This document shows positions 52,926 through 63,632 of a DNA stretch of 64,000 nt, piece by piece; the stretch's first letter is position 1, and each line of letters starts with the position of its first letter. The translations under genes were made by a program, and so were the position numbers. The stretch lies in contig NW_020653726.1 in NCBI RefSeq assembly GCF_003589595.1, forward strand, positions 14,539,119 to 14,603,118, read 5' to 3'. This stretch comes from Hyposmocoma kahamanoa (taxonomy: Eukaryota; Arthropoda; Insecta; Lepidoptera; Cosmopterigidae). The notes beneath the pieces are model-generated. The model worked only from the letters and a program-made list of their open reading frames with translations, ran no database searches and was not told the DNA's origin.

Positions 52926-53205
52926 TATTTAGTATACCCTTGGTCAAACTTTACAAAAAATCCAAATTTATACCAAATGCATTATTTTTTACATAAGTTT
53001 TTATATTATAGTTTTATAGTTTTTTTTATATATAAGTTATTTAATAAGTGGAACTTTTTACCAGTGATTAAATCGAAGATTCATATATATAAAAAATCTT
53101 TTTCAATTAAAATTTATGACATTTACAACAATGCAAAATCAACTTCGAACCACTCGACAAACCCTAATACATGCAGGAAATTAAAACAAATGATTGTATA
53201 ATAAT
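52926..53205. other. AT-rich ORF, not called as a gene
   Basis: A 143-codon frame extends from the LINE remnant into AT-rich DNA (NFTKNPNLYQMHYFLHKFLY...). Its composition follows base content and it shows no motif. Confidence 0.3.
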
Positions 53206-53489
53206 CTCAGAGTACAGAGTACTAAAAAGCTGACCTTAAAAGTTGGTAGAATTACATATATTTACTAAGTTTTCTTGAATTCGGTTACAGGAAAGTGCGC
53301 GAAACCGGACTCATTCCCTAGTTTGCCACCCTTACATGTGGAATATTTTATTCAAATTTAAAAGGAACCAATAGTGAGGTACTCTCATTCCAACAAAAAA
53401 ACCGGTTCACGAATACCGGCTGCAGTTATCGTGTAACATACATACAAAAAAGACAGTCGAAAGCCTCCTCCTATTTTTGAAGTCGGGTA
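53206..53489 (-). mobile_element. Family P copy 5
   Basis: Inverse of the family: CTCAGAGTACAGAGTACTAA at the left, TATCGTGTAACATACATACA and TTTTTGAAGTCGGGT at the right. Internally shortened. Confidence 0.65.
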
Positions 53490-53667
53490 AAAAAATGACA
53501 GTCGACTAAATTTTTATTTGTAAAATTAGACCTAAAATGAAACATTTAAATAACAGGCCAGGCTTTTAAAATAACACTGCATTATTTAGAGGATTTTAGT
53601 AGACTTCCGCTAAATGTATATGTTCCGGTGTGTGTATCATATTCAAAGTTTTACGAAATAGTAAAAC

Positions 53668-53918
53668 GTCCGTTGGGGTAGCGTAGTGATTTAGCCTACT
53701 GCCTCCCAAGTAGAGGGTCGTAGATTCCAATCCGCGCTTACACATTTTTTCGGAATTTATGTGCGAAATTTAATTTGAAATATACCATAAGCTTTTAGGT
53801 GAAGGAAAACATGGTGAGGAAACTTATACACATCTGCAAAACAATTTTATGATGTATGCGAAGTTCTCAATCCACAATGGGTCCGCGTGAGAACACAAGC
53901 ACAAGCCAACTCAGGCGT
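53668..53918 (+). mobile_element. SINE-E copy 2
   Basis: Head TTGGGGTAGCGTAGTGATTT, then a degenerate box B GTAGATTCCAATCC. The body has AATTTGAAATATACCATAAG and GTGAAGGAAAACATGGTGAG. The 3' part is ATCCACAATGGGTCCGCGTG. Confidence 0.65.
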
Positions 53919-54521
53919 CGCGCAAACGTGTGTCCTGTGTTGGATACAAGCAACCGGCAATAAGAAGCGAATATTCTATTTTCATTTCTATTTCCATACA
54001 GTCCCATATCATTCTACATAAGTTTTGTTTATAGTGCCCCTCCCTATCAATCTCTTGGTTATGCGGGACGGGCACAATGGACTGTGCGAGCGAGCTCGTT
54101 AATTGACCATCTAAGTCAGGTCCGGATCAACACGTTTGCAGTTACTTCATCCGGTTCTCTGTAAGGCTAGTGTCTTAGGTGAGCCGCCCCGGGTGCACGT
54201 AAAGCACCCTCTGGAAAATAGTTTCCAAATAAGTAACAGAGCTGTAGGCACGCTCACTTCCCGTCGCGCTCCGCACGACTAACGGTTGTCACCGCTGAGC
54301 CGCCGACTACCAAAATCACATCATTGATGGAGGAGCTGTAAGACAGGCTCACTTCCCGACGCCGAATGAACGGCGTCTCTCCAGTTCCCAGATTCCTACG
54401 CGGCCGGAGCGATCGGAAGATATCTAGCTCATCCACATACCGGACACAGTCGCAATTTGTATAAAAATGGAATCTCTAGTTGCTGGTTGCTTATATCCAA
54501 CACAGAACACGTTTGCACGGC
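53919..54521. mobile_element. Inverted-repeat element, GTGTTGGATACA family, with cargo
   Basis: Left end GCGCAAACGTGTGTCCTGTG then TTGGATACAAGCAACCGGCAA; the right end is the inverse (GTGCAAACGTGTTCTGTGTT then GGATATAAGCAACCAGCAA), about 45 bp. The short relative is at 41.8-42.0 kb. Between about 54,020 and 54,430 is GC-rich DNA not present in the short copy. It holds a 60-codon minus ORF (DELDIFRSLRPRRNLGTGET...) and a partial duplication (GAGCTGTAGGCACGCTCACT versus GAGCTGTAAGACAGGCTCAC). Confidence 0.65.
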
Positions 54522-54529
54522 ATTCATTA

Positions 54530-54780
54530 TTATTATTATCTATTTTAAACTCTCGGCTCTCCCAAGGCTAAAAGATTAATTTTGAATTTTTAAATGGGAG
54601 AGGTGGTGTTTCCCGGCACTAGCACAGTCGGCCGGGATCAGGGACTCAGGTTCAAGAACCGACGAAACAATACGTGCTGTATCGAGCAGGACCGCGTTCT
54701 GCATTTGTGCTGGAAGCGACACGCCGCAGAAATCCAATTATTTTTATTATTATTATGTAAACTATAAGTTTTTACTATGC
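54530..54780. repeat. Unassigned interspersed repeat between TTA runs
   Basis: TTTTAAACTCTCGGCTCTCC matches 1,580-1,600. A GC-rich stretch follows (CGGCACTAGCACAGTCGGCC; AGGTTCAAGAACCGACGAAA), with (TTA)n at both sides. Box-B-like GGTTCAAGAACC suggests a SINE, unproven. Confidence 0.4.
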
Positions 54781-54837
54781 TGTGTATTTAGAGTGCTATT
54801 CGAATACACATACCTACTTAATTTCTTATTAAATTTT

Positions 54838-55110
54838 ACTTAGCAGCAGTAGAGTGATTGTGCAAGAGTCCAGGGAAGGTCTGCCTCCTTACCTATTTCT
54901 GCCGCCAAGCAGTAATGTGAGCATTACTGCGTTAAGGTTTTGAAGGGTGCTGATGAAATTACAGACACATGAGACTTGTCAACTTATGTCTCAGGGCGAC
55001 GGGCGCACAGGGCAAGGCGAGGACATTGCAACTGTTATGGACAGGAGTGTAGCTTACCATCAGCCGCACGACTTGATCGTCCCGTCATTTGACATTATAA
55101 AAGAAAATAT
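54838..55110 (-). mobile_element. Family H copy 22
   Basis: CTTAGCAGCAGTAGAGTGAT to ATCGTCCCGTCATTTGACAT. Internally lacks the CCCCTCAGATCTTTGCGATT block. Confidence 0.8.
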
Positions 55111-55820
55111 TGGTACAACGAAAAAAACGGATTCCAATCAAGCCTTGTTTGGTGAATTGTTAATTGAATCAATCACAACATGATTAATTCATTGCTTAAA
55201 ATTGTTGTGATAAAAATCTTTGTACTTTATAGGCTTAAATGGAAACCAGTTACATTATGCTTTTGTCAACTTTTACAAATTCAATAACTTTATTATACAC
55301 AACACGTATCTAGAAAAAGAAAACTGACGTATCGCCGACTAAATTTGAAAACCTTGTTTTTGGATGAAATCCCTTTTTTACTCTTTAATTGCAATATCGG
55401 GTAATTAAAGCTTAAAATATTATTTGTATACCTTCTTTTAGTCATAAAATAAATTAAAAAGTGCAATTATTTCTAGTAATTCTGTTTTTTCGTGCCTACT
55501 CAAAACTTCCCAAAAATAAAGGTATCTGCAACAGACGTAAGTACTAATCATAAGTCATTATGTGCCAATAATAAACAACAAGCACAACAAATATCAAATT
55601 TGACTTCCTCTGGTGAGACAAATCGCTTACTTCCTAGAAATTAACAGCGCAGGGACCTTTGTATCAATTATACATTTAAATCATACAGCGGCAAAAGATT
55701 GTATCCTGTGATAATACCTGTTGTAACGTAGGGTGTGCATGTGACCGTCACACTATGATGAAGTTCTCTGTCACTAAGTTCAGTGTGCTTTAAAATTGTG
55801 CACACTCTAATACGTATTTT
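55111..55820. other. No recognisable feature
   Basis: Unique AT-rich DNA. Confidence 0.4.
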
Positions 55821-55999
55821 ATGATACCAAGAGACGGGACGAACAAGTCGTGCGCCTGGTGATAAGCGACACGCCTGTCCATAACAGTTACAATGCCACT
55901 CAGTGCTTTAAATCACAAAGATTTGAGGGACAATGCCACTGTGCCTGTCACCATGAGACGTAAGTTGACAAGTCCCATGTTCCTGCAATTTCACCTCAA
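55821..55999 (+). mobile_element. Family H copy 23, start half
   Basis: AAGAGACGGGACGAACAAGT through AAGTTGACAAGTCCCATGTT to CCTGCAATTTCACC. The hairpin half is absent. Confidence 0.78.
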
Positions 56000-56343
56000 T
56001 TAGCTGATTGCCACTGCCTATCGGAAACTGCGTCTTTTCCGAGTCGAGGCGCATAAATGCGATTCACAACTGGCCGATTGGAAACTTTTGACATTTGAAA
56101 TCGGAACAATAGTTGATTTAACTCACAAATTAGAAAGATATAGTACGAATCACGTTCATCTTCATTCGTGCATAAAAAAGTTGTCGACTAATTTCGTTCG
56201 TTCGAATCTTTGAAACACTCTCCTGAAAAATTATCATTATGCAGATGTGGTTTTATTAATTAACTCGTTCTAACGACAAGTTTAGTACATGAAACCAAAC
56301 AAGTTTTACTATGAAGTCATCTGAAAAATCGGTGTTTTTTTTA
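56000..56343. other. No recognisable feature
   Basis: Unique sequence between an H copy and SINE-A. Confidence 0.35.
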
Positions 56344-56549
56344 CGCACACACACAACATAGCCCCACACTAGGGAAACCCTGTATCGCGGGTGCCATAGA
56401 CACACACATAGACAACCACAAATTACACCCAAACTCACGAGAAATAAATGTTGCCATACAAATATTTCTCCCGGTCCGGGAATTGAACCTGGGACCTCTG
56501 CGTGTCGGTCTATCAGTCAGTACGGTAACCGTTCGGCCAAGGAGGCAGT
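56344..56549 (-). mobile_element. SINE-A copy 7
   Basis: Minus-strand copy with body and box A intact. Box B is GGTTCAATTCC. An extra word (GTCAGTACGGT) is duplicated within the head. Confidence 0.82.
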
Positions 56550-56715
56550 TAGTATGAATCCTTTGTAAAGAACAGGTTTCTTTTAGTGTTAGCTTCTATA
56601 ATATGTCCTCGTGTAAGAATCTATTATTTTATTATATTAAGATGATTTACCTGAAGAGAAGCGAGAAAAACTCTTTTGCTAGATGGTTTAGATAATAATG
56701 GCCTTACAAATTTTT

Positions 56716-56932
56716 TAGCTACACGCCTGTCCATAACAGTTGCAGTGCCACTCACGACCTTTAAATCGCAAAGGTCAAAAAGGGGCACTGCCATTGCGCC
56801 CGACACCCTGAGACATAAGTTAACAAGTCCCATGTGCCTGTAATTTTACCAGCGCCCTTACCCTTCGAAACCGGAACGCAGTAAAGCTCACATTACTGCT
56901 TGGCGGCAGAAATAGGTAAGGTGGCAGTACTT
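56716..56932 (+). mobile_element. Family H copy 24, both ends trimmed
   Basis: AGCTACACGCCTGTCCATAA through ACAAGTCCCATGTGCCTGTA to TAAGGTGGCAGTACTTGC. The middle is well conserved. Confidence 0.8.
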
Positions 56933-57837
56933 GCTACCTAGTATTAATGTACGCTAGAGAGAGCGATCTGTCCGATCATGTGTACTTATGTTACCACAAC
57001 ATAGAACTGTAGCTTTTCAGAATAGTTTCAAATACTCGGCCTCAAAGTGCTGGAATAATATTCCACCACCTATGCGCAACGAGACATCGTAACCCAAATT
57101 CAGAGCACTGTACCGGCAATACCTACTCTCACTACAAAAATCTGTGTAGTGTGTTTTTATCCTTTTACGTGACTACGTAAGACAGACTTGACTAGAATCG
57201 AATTTTGTAGTCGCTTTGATCTATCCACATAATATGTACGAGTATACATTATATATACTAAATACATTACACAATATTAATACCTCTTTACTACCACAAT
57301 TTACTCCTACAGCTGTAATTATCACACTCGCTCATGGACTTATATATGAAATAGGTTATTTTAGATGCACTATTTAGACTTTACGCGTAGTCGTTATATT
57401 ACTTTGGCATAGGCACCCTTTCACTGCTATGACAATCATGTTGTTTTTTTTTTTTGTGTTGTATCAGTCAATAAAGTGATAATCTATATATCTATCTATC
57501 TACACAGAATTTTGGATTTTAAACCAGTTCAGGGTTAAAAAGTAACTAGTCAAAATTTAAATGATAATGTACTGTGTAGAACATAATTTATGCCAGGCGT
57601 TAGATACAAAATCATGCGACGTACAAACTAACAACCACCTTCGGTCTGTTTCACGCATTATGCTACCCGCCAGCCGGAAAATTGTTTCGCCATGCCACAC
57701 TAGTTTTATTCATACATTTACATTATCAATCTAATTTAACAATATAATATATTGACCATGGGGCCTATTATAGACGCTAGTAATTTCGAATTGATTTTCT
57801 TGAAAATTCAAGTATTTTTTTAGTAATAATAAATTCG
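56933..57837. other. No recognisable feature
   Basis: Unique DNA, with a short T-run at 57,445 and ATCT repeats at about 57,490. No gene motif. Confidence 0.4.
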
Positions 57838-58258
57838 TAGAGCCGTGACAGCCTAATAATAGTTGGACCTACCGCTTCTCAAGCTGACGCCGTGGGTTCG
57901 AATCCGTTTTAGAGTTTTAGAGCAGTTACACGCGCGACTATTAACAGCGATGTAAACGCGATGCAAGCGCGCGACTGCATTGATACAAACGCGCGATTGC
58001 ATCGATGCAGTCACCTATAGTCCCAAGTATAGCGATGCAATCTCGGGCTTTCCGAACGCGTAACTTGTAAATGAAATTTAATTTGAAGTTTACCATGAGC
58101 TTTTCGGTGAAGGAGAACTTTTTTTTTTGGTGATGAAACCTGTACGTCGAAGTAGGTTCACAATCTTCGTTACACAACATGTTAAGTTCCCAACCCGCAT
58201 TGGGCCAGCGTAAGTCCTCGTCTGAGAGGAGACCCGTGCCCTGCAGTGGGACTCACAT
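57838..58258 (+). mobile_element. SINE-E copy 3 with internal insertion
   Basis: Head GAGCCGTGACAGCCTAATAA with box B GGTTCGAATCC. The body resumes at AATTTGAAGTTTACCATGAG and ends CGCATTGGGCCAGCG then CTGCAGTGGGACTC. About 130 bp of CGCG-rich DNA (57,925-58,065; ACGCGCGA and GCGATGCAA words repeated) separates head from body, an insertion relative to copies 1 and 2. Confidence 0.6.
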
Positions 58259-58261
58259 TTG

Positions 58262-58417
58262 TGTAATTTCTAAAATGACGCCACAATATAAAAACAAGTG
58301 ACAGTCAGATGAAACAAACTGTATTCTAAAGCCAAAGAGTTCCATTTTCAAATGTTGTAATTACTTTTTAAATATTGTTTATGTAAGTGGCCAGTTCCGG
58401 AAACTTAAAGTGCGCCC
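58262..58417 (-). mobile_element. mariner 5' end fragment, second copy
   Basis: The inverse of the 5' end of the 49.8-kb mariner, including the terminal repeat (GTTCCGGAAACTTAAAGTGC then GCCC, followed by TA) and GCCAAAGAGTTCCATTTTCA. It stops before the transposase start codon. Confidence 0.8.
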
Positions 58418-58427
58418 TATGTATTAT

Positions 58428-58695
58428 AATCGCGAAAGTTACTGTTCGTTTTTTATGTTTTCACGCCTAAACCGCTGTACCAAATTTGATGAATTTTGGT
58501 ATAAAAATCGATAGGACCTTGGAGAAGGATATAAGGCCACTTTTTGTCACAAAAATAATTTTTAAAGGGGGTAAAATAGGAGATGAAAGTTTGTATGAAA
58601 AACCAATAAAACTATGAAAATTAGTATAGTACAAATAGGCTACTGGACTTAGTCACTCTACGCAGATGAAGTCGCGGGCACCAGCTAATTATCTA
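58428..58695 (+). mobile_element. Widespread moth repeat, GAAGTCGCGGGCA end
   Basis: Starts AATCGCGAAAGTTACTGTTC, contains CGCCTAAACCGCTGTACCAA and ATTTGATGAATTTTGGTATA, and ends GATGAAGTCGCGGGCACCAG then CTAATT. Sequences of this shape are abundant in Lepidoptera. The GGGCA..AGCTA end suggests a Helitron-type end, but I am not certain. Confidence 0.55.
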
Positions 58696-59686
58696 TAAGC
58701 ACAAATGTGGCCTCAGGACTTTACTCGCTGCGATCTTAACTTACTTCTTTAGCTTCACCTGTTGTCAATAACATTAACATTACCTGTCTGAAACATATTG
58801 ACAAAATCACAGAAGCAAATTGGTTTTCATAATATCGGTTAAAAATAAATGAAAATGGAACGTTTTATCCGATCTCTTTGATCGCCGGCCGGATAAGGGC
58901 ACGCGTGCACGGAAACGAGCCCATACATTTTATTTCACGGGTGACGTTTATTTGATTTCATTTTATTGTCCGATGTACATAATGCGGATATTTTAATGTG
59001 CAATCGATCGTATCAATTGCTTCTGTGTAATTTGATTTTTGAATAACTAGCTTTTGTCAGCTTGAATACAATTTAAATAATTAATTGCACTTTTTGTAAG
59101 TATCTTTTTGCTATGTTATTTTTGAGCCCAAAAAGAAAATCGTATATTTATTTTATTTTATTGTCATCACGTATAAATAGCTCAAATGTATCTCATGCAA
59201 ACATGACAATCTTATACTAAGTACTCTGATGTAAAGAAAATAAAACAAAATATATATTATCATATATTCTTTAAAAAATTACTAAATATTATGTTCTTTG
59301 ATAACGGACTGTAGCATCTTCATTCGGTTATGTATGGACGTGAAATGTACTGTCAGTTAGTGCGTCTACAAACGACATTGTATGCGCATGCGCTGCAACC
59401 GTATTGCTGTCGCAAAACCTTTTTCAGTCTAGCGATTTTACGCCGTACTCTCCTCAAAAAGATCCTAATTGGATACAACAATTTGAATCAATTACAGCTC
59501 TACGGGGTCATAGACTTTAACATTCAAAATATAAAAGGCGAGAGGCATACTTAATGTATATGTTAATATTACATTCGTATATAAGAATATGGTTTTATTC
59601 AAATCTACACAAATAGAAGAAGAAAGTTTAGCTACTGTATCAATATTTGATTAAATGAAATTTTTAATGAATTAATCATTTAATGT
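58696..59686. other. Unique DNA with a GC-richer block
   Basis: 58,860-59,000 contains GATCGCCGGCCGGATAAGGG and TAAT-type words. It might be regulatory. The 74-codon ORF at 59,330-59,554 has no domain. Confidence 0.3.
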
Positions 59687-59914
59687 CATTGACTTACAAT
59701 TATATGGACGTCGGGTCCGCGCTAAAAAGTGTCCGCAGTTGTAAGGCGCTAAAATCGTATACAGAGCGCGACACTCCGCTTTAGTCTTCATTTGTTCTAC
59801 TGACAGCGCGATACTGCGATGACATTACAATTTAAATTTCGAATAGGTTGACTTGGGACATTTTTTTCGTGGTTTTTGTATTAGACCCGTCGTCCATTTA
59901 TTTGTAAGTCAATG
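59687..59914. mobile_element. hAT-like MITE, 228 bp, copy 2, perfect 8-bp duplication
   Basis: Same element as 35,976-36,203 in the opposite orientation. Flanked by TTTAATGT on both sides (59,679-59,686 and 59,915-59,922). One mismatch between the copies (the CAGTTGTAAGG word here, CACTTGTAAGG in the other copy). Confidence 0.92.
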
Positions 59915-61124
59915 TTTAATGTACTCAATTTACGATTGTCAATCAGGTCTCCTCAAAAAGGGGGTAATGGGCGTAGTTTACCAATTCGATTGTGGCCTTC
60001 ACACGTTATTTAAACCTTATTTGACATTAAAATTTCATTAAGATGTATTTCTTCACCATTCAAGTAAGTTAGAATCAGTAAACTAAAATGTCCGCCCCAA
60101 AAGTAATAAGCCAACCAAAGACCTCGTATATAAAAGGCAGGCAATTGACTGTCAAGTACCAAACATTCAAAACAAAACTTTAAAATACTTGATGGAGTTT
60201 GTCCTTTCATGGACAGCGGGTAGCTTGAAGGAGTGTCTGAAACTTCAATACTTATGGTAAGATATTTAAGATAATTATAGAGGAAGTTTCGTCCAGTCTC
60301 AACAATAGGTCGAAATTGTAGGGATCAAATTACATGCTTTGCTAAGAGGTGGCGTGTTGTTTACAAAGGACGATTAAGAGCGATGCCACACTATGCGTAG
60401 CGTCGGCATTGCGAAACCTGAGCGGTGGCGCTGCGTTGTGCTGCATAATGTCATGGGGTATTTCACTTTAACTTTAGTGCATATTTAGAACTGTAGATGG
60501 CGACACAAGGATAAAATAAAATACAAAAACTATTTAATCTCGTGAATTTGAGATGTCATATATGTCATAAGAAGTATAAAATAAGTATAAAAATGAAATG
60601 CTAAACTATTTAAACAACATTTTAGTGATAAACATCCCTAACATGTTGTTTAAATTAAAATTAATTTACAATTATGAAAATTGATAAAAACATTGAACTG
60701 TCGTCAAAAAGCTAACACACCGAAGAATTCTCCATGATAATCTTTTTGATTTGTTATATTCCAATCAATGGTATAGATGCCACATCTTTGAATTAATTCT
60801 CCAGACTAAGTAACGTTTCAGCACTTACTTTTTATTTTAAATATTAGCCGTAACTGACTCAGCTTCTATAATTGTTATTATATGTTGCTGTATACATAAT
60901 CAGTGATCAGCGCCTGATCAAGAGCTATGTTGACAATGTAAATAGCTGCCATCTGTTGGCCTTTCGAATATTATTACAATCGCATCCATCTATTGATCAG
61001 CGTTAAGAATCAAAATAAACGTCTGAATAAGCGGCGTTATACACGAGTGCGACATTTCTTTGTATGAGATTGGGTATCTGTACTAGTATATTATCTGTGA
61101 CTATACAGATTAGAAGAGACTGTG
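59915..61124. other. No recognisable gene
   Basis: Unique AT-rich DNA. 60,380-60,460 holds GCG-rich words (GCGTAGCGTCGGCATTGCGA) that may be a MITE end without a partner. Confidence 0.35.
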
Positions 61125-61400
61125 TTCCCTTTCTATCACCGAGGGACTGGACGTAGGCTTTGGTTCCACCCATATGTTGTGGATATTCCAAGGATGTACA
61201 CGAAGCGTTGACTTTAACGAAGGCTAACGGCGATAGAGTGGAATTTCCTGCCTGCAGACTTATTTCTTGAATATAACTTGGGCCTTTTTAAGGCGTGCGT
61301 GAATAGGCAATATTTAGGTATGAATGCTCCATCGTCGACCTCATCGTCACTGTCCATCTGGTGAATTGGAGGTCATATACCACTTAAATTAATGTGTTGA
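61125..61400 (+). pseudogene. LINE 3' end, second copy of the 35.4-kb family
   Basis: Frame: EWNFLPADLFLEYNLGLFKA, CVNRQYLGMNAPSSTSSSLS and IW then a stop. It matches the 35.4-kb copy block by block; upstream DNA (GTAGGCTTTGGTTCCACCCA then TATGTTGTGGATAT) also aligns but is out of frame. Confidence 0.75.
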
Positions 61401-62274
61401 AACAGCGCGCGACGACAGAACGCGAGCGCATCAGACAGAGCGCCAGAAGACGAAGCGAGGAGGGAGCTGGTGTTACGTTACGACGCCACATAAGGGCGTC
61501 ACCACCATTTTAAAATTTTTTTTTAGTAATATTGAATGATGGGGCGAACAGTCGTACACAGAAAAAAGGATTTCTACTAATAAAAAAGAGCAATTTCTCA
61601 AAATATTTGCTAATTCTGAAAAAAAATCTATTTAAAGTAATAAAATATTGTCATTACAAAGATACTGCTTATGTTTTTCTAATACAATTTTACTCGTAAC
61701 TTTATTCTAACTTTGAGACAAATACGTTCACTTCAAGATTTTATATCATTTCTAATCAATTGATTGGACATTACTTACATCAAGAAATTTTTACCTCTTA
61801 CATCAAATTTAAATAATCTGAAATTAATTCAAAATTTCTTGGGTGTATTTTAGGAAATTTATTCTTAAAAAAAAGAAGTCGTTTTCTATTCAGATTAATA
61901 TTCTAAATTCTAGAGTATATTCTTAAAGCAATATTTCGTTGCGTTTTCATAGTCAATGTTGTCGTGACATGTCGCCGAAGGCGCACGCGGTAACGATTAC
62001 TTTTACTTGTGCTTGTAATCATAAAAATCATAAACAGTCATTTATCCAAAGAAACAATACGTAGTATCTCTAGTTTGTTAGGGTGTTATTTATAGTCATA
62101 ATTTAAGAAATTTGGTTACAGCATGAAATCAAACTACACTCGTGTAACAAGCACAACTTTAACATGCAATTAGTTCCATCACGCCTCTACTAGACGGCAT
62201 TAGTTGTACTCTGAAACGCGCTTTCGTTTTGTTAACTTCGATAGTATAAAGTCATCTCATATATTTGAAATTGT
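61401..62274. other. No recognisable feature
   Basis: GC-richer at 61,405-61,500, then AT-rich. No gene seen. Confidence 0.4.
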
Positions 62275-62596
62275 AAGTTGACCTTATCACTCTCGCCACT
62301 TTGAAGGCCAACCAGATCGGTAGTCAGTCACGCACCAACCGTCCTCGCCGGCGAGGTCGTCGAGCCCCTCATTTCAGCACGTACAGTGGTAGATTCTCTC
62401 CTACAGCACGCCCTTCTGGCGGAAGTCTCCAGTAGCGCCCTCAGCCGAGGTCCGTGCCCACTTGGGCGCCTTCAGGCCCGCTACTTAGCTTTAAGTTTAT
62501 TTTCGGGGTTATGAACCTTCAGCTCGCCCTCTTTCTCCGGTGGCGCAGTAAAGGCCATCAGCGGCCAACTGCAAAATATCATTCATAAAAAAAAAA
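62275..62596 (+). mobile_element. Possible retroposon 3' end with poly(A)
   Basis: A GC-rich stretch with an open frame (VVEPLISARTVVDSLLQHAL, LAEVSSSALSRGPCPLGRLQ) ends in a UTR-like segment and a 10-A tail at about 62,587-62,596. The abrupt change in composition and the A tail suggest retroposition (LINE 3' end or processed mRNA). I recognise no domain. Confidence 0.4.
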
Positions 62597-63055
62597 GGAA
62601 TTGTTGGTGCTTAATTGTCGCTGTAGCATTTATACGGCACTGAATGGCCCTCAAGTATTTGAAAAGATTCCGTCCTATTTCAGTGAGACATACTGTTGGG
62701 TCCATTTCCCTGTAAATTTACATTTTTTTATATTAAAAAACATAAATTTTCAGTCAAATAATTAAGTACCTCTCAATTTCTCATTCTTTTTTTTTTTTTT
62801 CAAATCAAAATCGGACATTTCTAATAACAAATAAATATTTTGTTGAATCTAGAGTGGCTTTGTGACTTGAAGTAAATTAATTTTTTCTTGGATTAAATAT
62901 TTCTGTCTTATAACTAAAATACAGTTTTGAGACGTTTTTTTACTATTATCAAGTAATTATTCTCTAGCGTCTATAGGGAGAGGATCGTTTTGTTGGATTT
63001 AATAAATTTGTCTTCATAAAAAGAATTTTGTCTTTTTCTAAGTAATCTGTTTTTA
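62597..63055. other. No recognisable feature
   Basis: AT-rich spacer. Confidence 0.4.
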
Positions 63056-63322
63056 CCGTGTACGCCTGGTGGTAAGCAACATACCTGGCCATAGCAGTTG
63101 TGTTGCTGCTCAGAGCTTTAAATTACAAAGATCTGAGGGACACAGCCATTGCGTCCATCACCCTTGAGACATACGTATGAAAAGTCCCATGTGCTTGTAA
63201 TTTCACCAGCACTCTTGTCCTTCAAAATCGAAATGATCATTACCGCTTGGCGGCAGAAATAGGTAAGATGGCAGTACTTCTCTGAACGAAGTATTTCACA
63301 AGGAGCTGTACTGCTCCTTATT
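63056..63322 (+). mobile_element. Family H copy 25
   Basis: TACGCCTGGTGGTAAGCAAC through GAAAAGTCCCATGTGCTTGT to GTATTTCACAAGGAGCTGTA then CTGCTCCTTA. The start end is trimmed. Confidence 0.78.
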
Positions 63323-63597
63323 AACGCAAAATCGCATTAAGCCGGTCATGAATATAAGAGCGAAAAAGACGTCCTGCGTTTCTCATCAGTTCGTTCAGGT
63401 ACACGTGGGTCGGGGACACAAATCGGGATCAAATCTGCTTTCTGCGAAATTCCGATCGCGTCCATACGCATGCCAACTCCGGCTGATCCTAGTTTTGAAT
63501 AAACTGGCTCGACGGCGCGCGAACGGCCGCGCCAACGGCGAGTTTGGTGATTCCCTTACTCGTATGACACTAGGTGCGTCGAAATTTATAGAAGAAC
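63323..63597. other. Spacer with 89-codon ORF between two H ends
   Basis: The ORF 63,348-63,617 (basic, with a repeated RRRANGRANG word) runs into the next H end. No domain recognised and not supported as a gene. Around 63,510-63,540 a CGGCGCGCGAACGGCCGCGC-type GC-rich patch occurs. Confidence 0.35.
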
Positions 63598-63632
63598 ACT
63601 TTCACAAGGAGCTCTAGGTACTGCTACTAAAA
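63598..63632 (+). mobile_element. Family H terminal fragment
   Basis: ACTTTCACAAGGAGCTCTAG then GTACTGCTACTAAAA: a second hairpin end 310 bp after the first, so DNA may have been captured between two ends. Confidence 0.6.

Noticed and set aside
52770..53201. 143-codon gene
   Set aside because: Starts antisense to a LINE tail and runs on into AT-rich DNA. No motif.
63348..63617. Basic 89-residue protein gene
   Set aside because: No domain, low-complexity repeat, and the C-terminus is encoded by a family H end.
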